Part shown: positions 25,993 through 36,052 of the stretch, piece by piece | Layout: every line of letters starts with the position of its first letter | Position numbering within the stretch: the stretch's first letter is position 1 | Origin: Marinitoga aeolica | GTDB lineage: Bacteria; Thermotogota; Thermotogae; Petrotogales; Petrotogaceae | Length of the DNA stretch: 64,000 nucleotides | Assembly: GCF_029910535.1 (NCBI RefSeq) | Contig: NZ_CP069362.1 | Span: forward strand, 1,178,001-1,242,000 | Direction: 5' to 3' | The notes under the pieces: model-generated | Told to the model about the DNA's origin: nothing | The model's input: the letters and a program-made list of their open reading frames with translations, nothing else | The model's database searches: none | Program-made: the position numbers and the translations under genes

Positions 25993-26960
25993 AAGTATTA
26001 GTCACAGGTTCAGAAGGATTTATAGGGTCTCATTTAACTGAAATGCTGGTTGAAAAAGGATATAATGTAAAAGCTTTTGTTAGATATAACTTTCAAAATG
26101 ATTGGGGTTGGCTTGAAAAATCTAAATATTTGAAAGATATAGAGATATATACAGGAGATATAAGAGACTATGATAGTGTATATGATGCAATGAAAGATGT
26201 AGATATAGTGTTTCATCTTGCAGCATTAATAGGAATACCATATTCATATCTTTCTCCATTAGCATATATAAAAACAAATACAGAGGGGACATATAATGTA
26301 TTGGAAGCAGCAAGAAAATTAAATATTCAAAGAGTAATACACACTTCAACTAGCGAAATATACGGTACAGCACAATATGTACCAATAGATGAAAAACATC
26401 CATATAATCCTCAATCTCCATATGCCGCTTCAAAAGCAGGAGCTGATCATTTAGCTTTAAGTTATTATAGATCATTCGAATTACCAGTAACAATAATAAG
26501 ACCATTTAATACATACGGTCCAAGGCAATCAGCAAGAGCAATAATACCAACAATAATATCTCAAATATTAGCAGGGAAAAAACAAATTAAGTTAGGTAAT
26601 TTAACTCCTACACGAGACTTAAATTATGTAAAAGACACAGCAAATGGATTTATAACTGTAGGATTACATGAAAAAACAATTGGTGATGTATATAATTTAG
26701 GAACAGGAAAAGAAATATCGATAGGTAATTTAGCTAAAAAAATAATTGAATTAATAGGAAAAGATGTAGAAATAATAACAGATAAAGAAAGATTAAGACC
26801 AGAAAAATCAGAAGTTGAAAGACTATTATCAAATCCAGAAAAAGCAATGAAATTAACTGGTTGGAAGCCACAATATACATTAGAAGAAGGGTTAAAAGAA
26901 ACTATTAATTGGATAAAAGAAAATATGCAATATTTTAAAGTTGATATATATAATGTTTAG
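25989..26960 (+). CDS. legB: NDP-GlcNAc 4,6-dehydratase, LegB type
   Basis: A 323-aa extended SDR. GSEGFIGSHLTEML binds NAD(P), FHLAALIGIPYSY follows, then TSTSEIYGTAQYVPI and SPYAASKAGAD (Tyr-X3-Lys). Its length equals that of Campylobacter LegB as I recall it. It makes the 4-keto-6-deoxy intermediate from UDP- or GDP-GlcNAc, the first committed legionaminic acid step. The six genes that follow are in pathway context, which supports this over a generic epimerase call. Confidence 0.85.
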   Translation: MKVLVTGSEGFIGSHLTEMLVEKGYNVKAFVRYNFQNDWGWLEKSKYLKDIEIYTGDIRDYDSVYDAMKDVDIVFHLAALIGIPYSYLSPLAYIKTNTEGTYNVLEAARKLNIQRVIHTSTSEIYGTAQYVPIDEKHPYNPQSPYAASKAGADHLALSYYRSFELPVTIIRPFNTYGPRQSARAIIPTIISQILAGKKQIKLGNLTPTRDLNYVKDTANGFITVGLHEKTIGDVYNLGTGKEISIGNLAKKIIELIGKDVEIITDKERLRPEKSEVERLLSNPEKAMKLTGWKPQYTLEEGLKETINWIKENMQYFKVDIYNV

Positions 26961-26971
26961 AAGGTGAATAT

Positions 26972-28138
26972 ATGAAATATATACCATTATCAATACCTAA
27001 TTTTACAGGAAAAGAGAAAGAATATGTATTAAATGCTGTGGAAACAACATGGGTTTCTACAGGGGGTTCATATATAACAGAATTTGAAAATAATATAGCT
27101 CAATATTTAAATGTTGAAAAAGCAGTTGCAGTTCAAAGTGGAACTGCAGGACTTCATCTTGGTTTAAAATTATTAGGGGTCGAACCAGGAGATGAAGTAA
27201 TTGTTCCAACACTCACATTTATAGCAGCTGTTAATCCGGTAAAATATTTATGCGCAGAGCCTATATTTATGGACTGTGATGATTCATTAAATATAGACAT
27301 AAATAAATTAGAAGAGTTTTTAAAAAATGAATGCGAATTAACCAGTAAAGGATTAAAAAACAAAAATACAAATAGAATAATAAAAGCAATAGTAGTTGTT
27401 CATATATTTGGAAATATGGCAGATATGGAAAGTTTAATAGATATAGCAGAAAAATATAAATTAAAGATAATAGAAGATGCCACAGAAGCACTAGGTACAA
27501 AATATACAGAGGGAAAGTATAAAGATAAATTTGCAGGAACAATAGGGGATATAGGAGTATATTCTTTTAATGGTAATAAAATAATCACCACAGGCGGTGG
27601 TGGTATGATGGTAGCAAAAGATAATAAAATTGCAGAAAAAGCTAAATATTTATCAACCCAATCAAAAGATGATCCATTATATTATATACACAATGAAATA
27701 GGCTATAATTACAGAATGACAAATTTGCAAGCAGCATTGGGTGTAGCACAGCTTGAGCAATTAGAAAAATTTATAAAAATAAAAACAAATAATTATAAAT
27801 TATATAAAGAATTGATATCTGAAATAGAAGGATTAGAATTATTAGATTTTAGAGAAAATACAAGACCAAATTATTGGTTTTATTCATTATTAATAGATAA
27901 AGAAAAATATGGTTTAGATAGAGATGAATTGTTAAAACGATTAAAAGAAAATGGAATAGAAACAAGACCCATATGGTATTTAAATCATATGCAAAAACCA
28001 TTTATAAATAATTATGCATATAAAATTGAAAAAGCTAATTATTATTGGGAAAGAGTATTAAATATTCCATGTAGCACTAATTTAACTGAAGAAGATGTTA
28101 AATATGTAGTAAAAAATATAAAAGAAATAAAAAAGTAG
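26972..28138 (+). CDS. legC: LegC-type PLP aminotransferase
   Basis: A 388-aa DegT/DnrJ/EryC1 aminotransferase: VQSGTAGLHLGLKLLG, GDEVIVPTLTFIA, the EDATEALG cofactor Asp and SFNGNKIITTGGGGMM with the PLP Lys. It would transfer an amino group to C4 of the LegB product. It starts at ATG 26972 with GGTGA four bases upstream, the spacing typical of this operon. Confidence 0.88.
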   Translation: MKYIPLSIPNFTGKEKEYVLNAVETTWVSTGGSYITEFENNIAQYLNVEKAVAVQSGTAGLHLGLKLLGVEPGDEVIVPTLTFIAAVNPVKYLCAEPIFMDCDDSLNIDINKLEEFLKNECELTSKGLKNKNTNRIIKAIVVVHIFGNMADMESLIDIAEKYKLKIIEDATEALGTKYTEGKYKDKFAGTIGDIGVYSFNGNKIITTGGGGMMVAKDNKIAEKAKYLSTQSKDDPLYYIHNEIGYNYRMTNLQAALGVAQLEQLEKFIKIKTNNYKLYKELISEIEGLELLDFRENTRPNYWFYSLLIDKEKYGLDRDELLKRLKENGIETRPIWYLNHMQKPFINNYAYKIEKANYYWERVLNIPCSTNLTEEDVKYVVKNIKEIKK

Positions 28139-28146
28139 GGGATAAA

Positions 28147-28791
28147 ATGTCTGAAAAAATTATTTTGGTTGGCGGCGGGGGACATTGTAAAGTTGTTTCT
28201 TCAATAATTTTAGAAAATAATGACTATGAAATTGTTGGTATTTCCGATATTGAAAATGAATTAGGAAAAGAGATAAATGGTATAAAAATAAAATATACAG
28301 ATGACCAATTAGAAGAATTATATAATAAGGGAATAAAAAATGCAATAATAACTGTAGGTAGTGTAGGAAATTCAACGCTTAGAATAAAATTATTTAATAA
28401 AATAAAATCAATAGGATTTTATATACCAGTTATAATATCAAAAAATGCAATAATAGCTAAAGATGTAGAAATAGATGAAGGAACAGTAATAATGCCAGGG
28501 GTTATAATAAATCCAGGAGTTAAAATAGGAAAAAATTGTATAATAAATACAGGAGCTATTATAGACCATGATTGTATTATAAAAGATAATGCTCATATAG
28601 CACCTGGGGTAACTTTAAGTGGCGGGGTTAAAGTTGGAGAAAACACGCATATAGGAACAGGAAGTTCTATTATTCAATATATCAATATAGGTAAAAATTC
28701 AATAATTGGTGCGGGGTCAGTAGTTGTAAGTGACATACCTGAAAATGTAAAGGCTTTTGGAGTACCAGCAAAAATCAGGAGTGAAATATAA
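28147..28791 (+). CDS. legH: LegH/NeuD-type sugar N-acetyltransferase
   Basis: 214 aa. The N-terminal Rossmann-like part has GGGGHCKVV. From about residue 95 a left-handed beta-helix of hexapeptide repeats follows (AIIAKDVEIDEGTVIMPGV, IGKNCIINTGAIIDHDC), ending with GVPAKI. PglD/NeuD family members acetylate the 4-amino group of the nucleotide sugar. It shares TAATG with the next gene. Confidence 0.87.
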   Translation: MSEKIILVGGGGHCKVVSSIILENNDYEIVGISDIENELGKEINGIKIKYTDDQLEELYNKGIKNAIITVGSVGNSTLRIKLFNKIKSIGFYIPVIISKNAIIAKDVEIDEGTVIMPGVIINPGVKIGKNCIINTGAIIDHDCIIKDNAHIAPGVTLSGGVKVGENTHIGTGSSIIQYINIGKNSIIGAGSVVVSDIPENVKAFGVPAKIRSEI

Positions 28792-29957
28792 TGAATAAAA
28801 TATGTATTTTTACTGGAACACGAGCAGAGTATGGATTATTATATCCACTAATGAAAAAAATAAAAGAAAGTAATGAATTAGAATTGCAAATAATAGTTTC
28901 GGGGATGCACCTATCTCCAGAATTTGGATTAACTTATAAGGAAATAGAAAAAGATGGTTTTAAAATAAATGAAAAAGTAGAAATATTATTATCAAGTGAT
29001 ACTGATATAGGTATAAATAAATCAATAGGGCTTGGAATAATAAGTTTTTCTGAAGCATTAAAAAGATTAAATCCAGAAATTTTAGTAGTATTAGGAGATA
29101 GATTTGAAACATTAGCAATAACTATAACTGCATATATACAAAAGATTCCTATAGCACATTTACATGGTGGTGAAAGGACCGAAGGAGCTATAGATGAAGG
29201 TATTCGTCACTCAATAACAAAAATGAGTTATTTGCATTTCACATCCACAGAAGAATATAGAAAAAGAGTAATACAATTAGGAGAAAGTCCAGAAAGGGTT
29301 TTTAATGTTGGGGCAATAGGATTGGATAATGTAAAGAGCATGAATTTATTAGAAAAAGATGAATTAGAGAATGAATTAAATTTTAAATTTGGTAAAAAAA
29401 ATATATTATTTACATATCACCCAGTTACATTAAAAAAAGAAAAATTAGAAAACGAATTAAAAGAAATATTTAATGCCCTTGAAGAATTAATAAAAAAAGG
29501 ATACAAAATAATTATAACAAAAAGTAATGCAGATGCGGGAGGAAGAACAATAAACAAATTCATAAATAATTTTTCAAACGAATATAAAAATGAAGTTTTA
29601 TCTGTTACTAATCTGGGGACATTAAAATATTTATCAACAATGAAATATGTTGATTTTGTAATGGGTAACTCTTCAAGCGGCATAATTGAAGCACCTTCTT
29701 TTAAAATTCCAACAATAAACATTGGAGACAGGCAAAAAGGAAGGGTTAAAGGAAATAGTATAATTGATTGTGACCCAATAAAAAAAGAAATATTAAAAGC
29801 TGTAAATATAGCAGAAAAAATGAATAGAAATGAAATAAACAATTCATATGATCAAGGTGGGGCAACAGAAAAAATATATGATGTATTAAGAGACTATATT
29901 AAAAACAATAAATTGAACACAATGAAGAAATTTTATGATATAAATTTTTCTATTTGA
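28791..29957 (+). CDS. legG: hydrolysing UDP/GDP-sugar 2-epimerase, LegG (NeuC family)
   Basis: 388 aa with FTGTRAEYGLLYPLMKKI, VLGDRFETLAI, IAHLHGGERTEGAIDEGIRH and MGNSSSGIIEAPS. These are NeuC/LegG signatures for 2-epimerisation with nucleotide release, producing the free 2,4-diacetamido sugar condensed by LegI. The hydrolysing type is distinguished from WecB (23499) by these motifs and by context. Confidence 0.9.
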   Translation: MNKICIFTGTRAEYGLLYPLMKKIKESNELELQIIVSGMHLSPEFGLTYKEIEKDGFKINEKVEILLSSDTDIGINKSIGLGIISFSEALKRLNPEILVVLGDRFETLAITITAYIQKIPIAHLHGGERTEGAIDEGIRHSITKMSYLHFTSTEEYRKRVIQLGESPERVFNVGAIGLDNVKSMNLLEKDELENELNFKFGKKNILFTYHPVTLKKEKLENELKEIFNALEELIKKGYKIIITKSNADAGGRTINKFINNFSNEYKNEVLSVTNLGTLKYLSTMKYVDFVMGNSSSGIIEAPSFKIPTINIGDRQKGRVKGNSIIDCDPIKKEILKAVNIAEKMNRNEINNSYDQGGATEKIYDVLRDYIKNNKLNTMKKFYDINFSI

Positions 29958-29969
29958 GAGAGTGAGAAA

Positions 29970-30992
29970 ATGAAAAAAGATAAAGTTTATATAATAGCAG
30001 AAGCTGGAGTAAATCATAATGGAGATATTAATATTGCATATAAATTAATAGATGCTGCAGTTGAGGCAGGTGTAGATGCAGTAAAGTTTCAGACATTTAA
30101 AGCAAATAAATTAGTATCAAAATATGCAGATATGGCATCATATCAAAAAAGAAGTTTAGGTAATAGTTCAGAACAATTAAAGATGTTGGAAAAGCTAGAA
30201 TTAAAATTTGATGATTTTATTAAATTAAAAAAATATTGCGATGAAAAAGGAATTGAATTCTTATCATCTCCATTTGATCTTGAAAGTATAAAATTTTTAG
30301 AGAAATTAATGCCATATTATAAAATTCCATCAGGTGAAATTGTAAATTATCCATATTTAAGAAAAATTGCAGAAAAAAACAAACCAATAATAATGTCAAC
30401 AGGTATGGCAACTTTATCAGAAGTAGAAAAAGCTTTAGACACAATATATGAAGTTAATAATAATGTTGAAATTTATCTTTTGCATTGTACTACGAATTAT
30501 CCAACTCCATATGAAGAAGTAAACTTAAAAGCAATGATAACATTAAAAGAAGCATTCAAATTACCTGTTGGATATTCTGATCACACTTTAGGAATTGAAG
30601 TGCCCATTGCTGCTGTTGCAATGGGAGCTCAAATAATTGAAAAGCATTTTACACTGGATAAAAATTTACCTGGTCCAGATCATAAAGCATCATTAGAGCC
30701 GCATGAATTAAAAGAAATGGTAAAATCAATAAGAAATATAGAAAAAGCGTTAGGAAATGGAATAAAAAAACCAAATAAAAGTGAAATTGAAATTAAAGAA
30801 GTTGCAAGAAAAAAATTAGTAGCTGCAAGAGATATAAAAAATGGTGAAATAATAACAGAAAAAGATATTAGCATAAAAAGATCAAATATAGGATTATCTC
30901 CTGAATATTATGAAATAATAATAGGTAAAAAGCTATTAAAAAAAATAAAAGAAGATGAAGGGTTTACATGGAATCATTTTATGGAGGAATAA
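29970..30992 (+). CDS. legI: legionaminic acid synthase (NeuB family)
   Basis: 340 aa. The TIM-barrel NeuB domain has IAEAGVNHNGD, AVKFQTFKANKL, ILSSPFD-like FLSSPFDLESI, GYSDHTLGIEVPIAAVAMGA and EKHFTLDKNLPGPDHKASLEP. A C-terminal SAF (antifreeze-like) domain carries LVAARDIKNGEIIT. It condenses PEP with the six-carbon sugar. QTF and surrounding motifs follow the Leg/Neu type rather than the Pse type (compare 63779). Confidence 0.92.
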   Translation: MKKDKVYIIAEAGVNHNGDINIAYKLIDAAVEAGVDAVKFQTFKANKLVSKYADMASYQKRSLGNSSEQLKMLEKLELKFDDFIKLKKYCDEKGIEFLSSPFDLESIKFLEKLMPYYKIPSGEIVNYPYLRKIAEKNKPIIMSTGMATLSEVEKALDTIYEVNNNVEIYLLHCTTNYPTPYEEVNLKAMITLKEAFKLPVGYSDHTLGIEVPIAAVAMGAQIIEKHFTLDKNLPGPDHKASLEPHELKEMVKSIRNIEKALGNGIKKPNKSEIEIKEVARKKLVAARDIKNGEIITEKDISIKRSNIGLSPEYYEIIIGKKLLKKIKEDEGFTWNHFMEE

Positions 30993-30994
30993 AT

Positions 30995-31690
30995 ATGTAT
31001 AACAATAAAAAATTTTTAGCAATAATTCCAGCAAGAGGCGGTTCAAAAGGAATAAAAAATAAAAATATTATAGATTTAAAAGGGAATCCTTTAATAATCT
31101 ATACAATTGAAGAAGCTAAAAAAAGTAATATATTTGATAAAATAATAGTAAGTACAGATTCACCTGAAGTAGCAGAAATATCCAAAAAATATGGAGCAGA
31201 AATTCCTTTTTTAAGACCAGAATATTTAGCAACAGATACATCTAGTAGCATAGATGTTATTTTACATGCATTGAATTATTTTAAAGATATAAATGAACAT
31301 TATGATTATTTTATATTATTACAGCCAACATCGCCATTAAGAAAAGCGGAAGATATTTTAAATGCTGTTGAGTTATTATTTCAGAAAAATGCAGATAATA
31401 TAGTTAGTGTTTGTGAAGTGGAACATTCACCATTATTCAGCAATACTTTACCAGAAGATTTAAGTCTTTCAAATTTTATTAGAGAAGAAGTAAAAAATAA
31501 AAGAAGGCAAGACTTACCAAAATATTATAGAATTAATGGAGCTATATATATTTCAAAAGTAGAAAGTTTTTTAAAAACAAAAGATTTTTATAATAAAAAA
31601 AGTTATGCTTATATTATGCCTATCGAAAGATCAATTGATATAGATAATATGATTGATTTAAAATTAGCAGAAATATTACTGGAGGAATAA
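30995..31690 (+). CDS. legF: CMP-legionaminic acid synthetase (NeuA family)
   Basis: 231 aa cytidylyltransferase: AIIPARGGSKGIKNKNI, VSTDSPEVAEISKKYG, LLQPTSPLRKAEDI and RINGAIYI. It activates the sugar acid as a CMP donor. ATG 30995 with GGAGG at the end of legI is chosen over ATG 30968 inside legI. Its stop is followed one base later by the next gene. Confidence 0.9.
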   Translation: MYNNKKFLAIIPARGGSKGIKNKNIIDLKGNPLIIYTIEEAKKSNIFDKIIVSTDSPEVAEISKKYGAEIPFLRPEYLATDTSSSIDVILHALNYFKDINEHYDYFILLQPTSPLRKAEDILNAVELLFQKNADNIVSVCEVEHSPLFSNTLPEDLSLSNFIREEVKNKRRQDLPKYYRINGAIYISKVESFLKTKDFYNKKSYAYIMPIERSIDIDNMIDLKLAEILLEE

Positions 31691-31691
31691 A

Positions 31692-32729
31692 ATGAAAATA
31701 AAAGAAATAAAAGATTTTTTTTCAGTAAAAAAAGAGGATGATCTTAATGTTGTAATTGAAACATTAAATAAATCGCCATATAAAATTCTTTTTGTTTTAG
31801 AAGGAAACAAAATTATTGGCACTATAACAGATGGAGATATAAGAAGATATTTATTTAATAAAAAGAACAATATTTCAGAAATAAAAGCATTTAATATAAT
31901 GAATACAAATTTTAAGTATATTTATGAAAAAGAATATAAGAGTTTTTCAATTAAAGATTACTTAAGATATAATGTTGAATATTTACCTGTTGTAAATGAA
32001 AAAATGGAAATAATAAAAATTATAAATATACCAATAAATTTTCAAGAATTAACCAATTTAAAAACTAAAGTTTTAATTATGGCAGGTGGAAAAGGCACGA
32101 GATTATATCCTTTAACTAGAGTTATTCCCAAACCATTGGTTCCGTATAAAGATAAAACAATAATAGAACAAATAATGGAACAATTTATAAATTCAGGATT
32201 TGATGAATTTATACTTAGTGTTAATTACAAAAAAGATTTAATAAAAAATTATTTTTCAGATTTAAAATATAATATTGAATATATTGAAGAAAAAGACTTT
32301 TTGGGAACAGCTGGAAGTATTGCTTACTTAAAATTCCATAATATAACTAAACCGTTTTTTATAGCAAATTGTGATGTTTTATTAGATGTTGATTTTAAAG
32401 AAGTTCTAGAATATCATAAGTCAGAAAAAGCTGATATAACAATTATTTCTGCAAAAGAAACAGTTGATATTGCATATGGTGTTTTAGAATTTGATGAAAA
32501 TAATAATTTTAAAGAAATTTCTGAAAAACCAAATTATGAGTTTTATGTAAATACGGGAATTTATGTATTAAATCCCAATATTATTGATTTAATTTCACTA
32601 AACGAAAAAATAGATATGCCAGAATTACTTGAACGCGCATTAAAAAATAATAAAAAAATAAAGGTTTATAAATCAGATAAAAAAATGATTGATATTGGCC
32701 AATGGGATTATTATAAAAAGTTTTTATAA
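31692..32729 (+). CDS. ptmE: PtmE-type glucosamine-1-phosphate guanylyltransferase (CBS + nucleotidyltransferase)
   Basis: 345 aa. Two N-terminal CBS motifs (about 1-115, with IIGTITDGDIRRYLF) precede a sugar nucleotidyltransferase domain with MAGGKGTRLYPLTRVIPKPLVP. In Campylobacter jejuni PtmE forms GDP-GlcN, so legionaminic acid is built on GDP rather than UDP precursors. Position at the end of the legBCHGIF set supports this, but the nucleotide specificity is inferred. Confidence 0.83.
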   Translation: MKIKEIKDFFSVKKEDDLNVVIETLNKSPYKILFVLEGNKIIGTITDGDIRRYLFNKKNNISEIKAFNIMNTNFKYIYEKEYKSFSIKDYLRYNVEYLPVVNEKMEIIKIINIPINFQELTNLKTKVLIMAGGKGTRLYPLTRVIPKPLVPYKDKTIIEQIMEQFINSGFDEFILSVNYKKDLIKNYFSDLKYNIEYIEEKDFLGTAGSIAYLKFHNITKPFFIANCDVLLDVDFKEVLEYHKSEKADITIISAKETVDIAYGVLEFDENNNFKEISEKPNYEFYVNTGIYVLNPNIIDLISLNEKIDMPELLERALKNNKKIKVYKSDKKMIDIGQWDYYKKFL

Positions 32730-32744
32730 TTTGGTGGTGATATA

Positions 32745-34190
32745 ATAAAAAGCGTAATAACTAAAATAAAAAAAAGCACAACTATAAAATCGGGAATATG
32801 GTATACAATAACAGATTTTATATTAAAAGGAATGGCATTTATAACCATTCCTATTTTTACAAGATTATTATCAGTTGAAGAGTATGGAATAGTTTCAGTA
32901 TATACCACATTTGTAGGAATTTTTGCTATAATTACAGGAATAGATTTGCATGCATCTATAGGAACAGGAATAAATGATTTTAAAGAAAAAAAGAAAGAAT
33001 TTTTATCTTCTGTATTATTTTTATCATTATTAAGTTTTATCTCAGTTTTTATTATTATTTATATATTTAGAGAATTATTATCCAATGTATTTAATATAGA
33101 GAGTAATATATTAATTTTTTCAGTAATATCAGGATATTTCGCTTTTATATTTAATTATTATATAACAATAAAAGTATTTGAAAAAAATTATAAAGTAAAA
33201 TCATTATTGAGTTTATTAAAAGCAATATCTACAGTTATATTGTCTATAATACTTGTAATAATAATAAAAAACAATAAATATTTTGGAAGAATATACGGTG
33301 AGTTAATTGTAGGAATTATAATCTCAACTATTTTATTTTTTTTAATATTAGCAAAAGGTAAGAAGATCATATGGATAAAAGCATGGAAATATTCAATGTT
33401 GATAGGAGTACCGTTAATATTACATAATCTATCTGGAATAATATTATCTCAATTTGATAGATTAGCAATACAAAAAATTATAGGATCAGAGAAAGTAGGA
33501 TTATATAGCTATGCATATACCCTGGGAATGATACCATTAATAATTTTAGGAGCTACTAATTTAGCATGGGTTCCATGGTTCTATGATAAAATGTATGAAA
33601 ATAAAAAAGAAGAAATATTTAAGAAAGTAAAATATTACAATGAGATATTCTTACTATTATTATTGCTAATGTTTATTATAATACCAGAGCTTGGTATTAT
33701 AATGGCGCCTAAAAATTATAGTACTTCTTTGATAATACTTCCGATAATAATAGCATCATATTACATGCAATTCTTATATACAATATATGTAAATTTTGCA
33801 TTTTTCTATAAAAAAACAGGATCAATATCCTTTGGAACATTATTAGCAGGTATAATAAATATAGTATTAAATATATGGTTAATACCAATATTTGGATACG
33901 AGATTGCTGCTATTACTACATTAATATCATATATATTTTTATTATTATTCCATGGAATAAACGTATTATACAACCTAAATGATAAAACAATAACTCCAAA
34001 ATACATACTTGGTTTTGCATTTTTAATAATATCTTTTAGTTTAATTCAATATATAATATCTAAATATTTTGGAATGTTTTCTATAACTGAGCGTATTTCA
34101 AGAATATTAATTTTTGGGAGTGTTGGGGCAATAGTTGGTATAAAAATATATAAAAAATCAAAAAATCTTTTTAAGGGGGATTTTATTTGA
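32745..34190 (+). CDS. wzx: polysaccharide repeat-unit flippase (Wzx), apparent AUA start
   Basis: A MATE/PST-superfamily flippase of about 481 aa with 12 or more membrane helices. The first ATG (32832) lies inside the first helix and would cut off the conserved N-terminus (GIWYTITDFILKG then MAFITIPIFTRLLSVEEYG). The frame is open from 32730 with no ATG, GTG or TTG before 32832. GGTGATATA places an ATA at 32745 exactly where operon neighbours have ATG (GGTGA plus four bases). Translation from AUA, or a recent ATG-to-ATA change, is inferred. It exports lipid-linked repeat units for Wzy. Confidence 0.8.
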   Translation: MKSVITKIKKSTTIKSGIWYTITDFILKGMAFITIPIFTRLLSVEEYGIVSVYTTFVGIFAIITGIDLHASIGTGINDFKEKKKEFLSSVLFLSLLSFISVFIIIYIFRELLSNVFNIESNILIFSVISGYFAFIFNYYITIKVFEKNYKVKSLLSLLKAISTVILSIILVIIIKNNKYFGRIYGELIVGIIISTILFFLILAKGKKIIWIKAWKYSMLIGVPLILHNLSGIILSQFDRLAIQKIIGSEKVGLYSYAYTLGMIPLIILGATNLAWVPWFYDKMYENKKEEIFKKVKYYNEIFLLLLLLMFIIIPELGIIMAPKNYSTSLIILPIIIASYYMQFLYTIYVNFAFFYKKTGSISFGTLLAGIINIVLNIWLIPIFGYEIAAITTLISYIFLLLFHGINVLYNLNDKTITPKYILGFAFLIISFSLIQYIISKYFGMFSITERISRILIFGSVGAIVGIKIYKKSKNLFKGDFI

Positions 34191-34939
34191 AAAGATATTT
34201 TAAGTTATTATTTGAAAAAAATCATTGGTCATTATATGAAAAAATATTAAAATTAGCACTTAAAAATAATTACAATGTGTTAAGTTTAAAAGAGTATTAT
34301 AATAATATAGAAAAATACAAAGACAAAAAAGTATTACTATTAAGACATGATGTAGATCATAGTCCTCACGATGCTTTAGTAATGTTTAATATAGAGAAAA
34401 AGTATAATATAAAATCTACATATTATTTTAGATGGGTAACTTCACAAGAGGAAATAATAAAAGAAATAAAAGATGCAGGATTTGAAGTAGGACTTCATTA
34501 TGAAACATTATCTTCTTATATAAAAGCAAATAATTTAAAGGATATAAATACTGAACATATTCTAATTTGTAAAAACATTTTAGAAAAGGAAATAGAAGAA
34601 TTTACACTATTATTTGGAGGATTAAACAGTATATGTTCACATGGAGCAATTGAAAATAGATTATTTAAAGTACCCAATACTATATTAGTAGATAAAACAA
34701 TAAGAGAAAAATATGGTATTTTTGAAGCATATGATTTAAAGGAAAAATTTGATGTATACATTTCTGATAATGACTTTACTATAAACCCATGGAAGTATAA
34801 CACTGATCCCATAACGGAAATAAAAAAAAGAACTGAAAAAATATATTTTTTATCCCATCCAGTTCATTGGGGAAGAAATATAATAAAAAGATATTATATG
34901 AAAAAATATAGAGAAACATATAATCAATATAATATTTAA
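34187..34939 (+). CDS. polysaccharide deacetylase-like protein (NodB-fold)
   Basis: 250 aa. LLLRHDVDHSPHDAL carries the Asp/His start of a NodB-like motif 1, STYYFRW follows, GLHYETLSS resembles the His motif and FLSHPVHWG ends the barrel. Proteins of this type occur in polysaccharide loci and may deacetylate a sugar or act as a catalytic relic. TTG 34187 is used, overlapping the Wzx stop, with GGGGGATT upstream. No signal peptide, so it is probably cytoplasmic. Confidence 0.72.
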   Translation: MKRYFKLLFEKNHWSLYEKILKLALKNNYNVLSLKEYYNNIEKYKDKKVLLLRHDVDHSPHDALVMFNIEKKYNIKSTYYFRWVTSQEEIIKEIKDAGFEVGLHYETLSSYIKANNLKDINTEHILICKNILEKEIEEFTLLFGGLNSICSHGAIENRLFKVPNTILVDKTIREKYGIFEAYDLKEKFDVYISDNDFTINPWKYNTDPITEIKKRTEKIYFLSHPVHWGRNIIKRYYMKKYRETYNQYNI

Positions 34940-34948
34940 GGTGATATC

Positions 34949-36040
34949 ATGACAATACTAATAATAGGATATATGCATCCAAAATACGATAAAAGAGTAC
35001 TTAGAACAGTAAAAGCACTGTCAAAAGAAAATAAGGTAATATATCAATATTGGACAAATAACGATGAAACAGAATATGAAGAGAGTAATGTAACATATAT
35101 ACCAATAAAATATACTAAAAATATTCAAGCAAACCCAATGATAAAACTAAAAAACAGAAGAAAACTCGATAAAAAAATTGTGAATATGATAAAAAATTAT
35201 GATTATGATATATTATATATGCATCATTTTTTAGCTTCCAGACCATTAGAACCTTTTAAAATAGCCAAAAAAAGAAACAAAAAAATAATATATGACATTC
35301 ATGAATATCATCCAGAAAATTTTTTAAACAATTTATCAGGAATAAAAAAACAAATAAAAGAAAAAGCATTATGGAAAATTTTTGAAAAACAATTAATATT
35401 ATCAGATAAATTAGTATTTGTATCAACGGACATGCAAAAAGATGTATATCAAAAATTAAATATTCATAATGATTATTTTATTCAAAAAAATTATGCAGAA
35501 ATATCAGTAGAAAAAAAAGAAATAATTAAAGAAATATCTTTTGTAGGTAAAATAAATAGAAATTTAGATGATGAAAAAGAAATACTAAAAAAACTAATTC
35601 AAAAAGGTTTTAAATTCAAAATAATCGGAATGGAATCAGAGTATTTTAAAGATATACCACATGAGCATACAAATTTTTTACCATATGAGGATATGATGAA
35701 AGAATTATCAAAATCAGCATTTTCTTTAATATCCTTTAATACAATAAAAAATAGAGAGTATAAAAATGATATATTCTCTTTACCAAATAAATATTACGAT
35801 TCAATTGCCAGTGAAACACCAGTTATAGTAAAGAATACGTTTATATCAATGGCAAAAGAAGTAGAAAAATACAATATAGGTGTGGTTATAAATCCAAAGA
35901 AAGTAGAAGAATCAGTCGATAAAATAATAAAAGCATATGAGAATTATGATGAGTTATTAGAAAATATAAGAAAATATAAACATGAATTTATTTGGACAGA
36001 AAAAAAAGAAAAAGAGTTTGTAAACTTTGTATTATCTTAA
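34949..36040 (+). CDS. glycosyltransferase (GT4-like, GT-B)
   Basis: A 363-aa GT-B-like enzyme: IIGYMHPKYDKRVLRTVKAL, YDIHEYHPENF, a donor domain beginning EISFVGKINRNLDDEKEIL and SLPNKYYDSIASETPVIV. The N-terminal lysine-rich loop is typical of membrane-associated transferases. It is likely a late step in repeat-unit assembly. Confidence 0.78.
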   Translation: MTILIIGYMHPKYDKRVLRTVKALSKENKVIYQYWTNNDETEYEESNVTYIPIKYTKNIQANPMIKLKNRRKLDKKIVNMIKNYDYDILYMHHFLASRPLEPFKIAKKRNKKIIYDIHEYHPENFLNNLSGIKKQIKEKALWKIFEKQLILSDKLVFVSTDMQKDVYQKLNIHNDYFIQKNYAEISVEKKEIIKEISFVGKINRNLDDEKEILKKLIQKGFKFKIIGMESEYFKDIPHEHTNFLPYEDMMKELSKSAFSLISFNTIKNREYKNDIFSLPNKYYDSIASETPVIVKNTFISMAKEVEKYNIGVVINPKKVEESVDKIIKAYENYDELLENIRKYKHEFIWTEKKEKEFVNFVLS

Positions 36041-36052
36041 TGGGGGGATAAA

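Noticed and set aside
32832-34190. Wzx starting at ATG 32832
   Set aside because: It would remove part of the first membrane helix and lacks a ribosome site; the upstream codons continue the family N-terminus.
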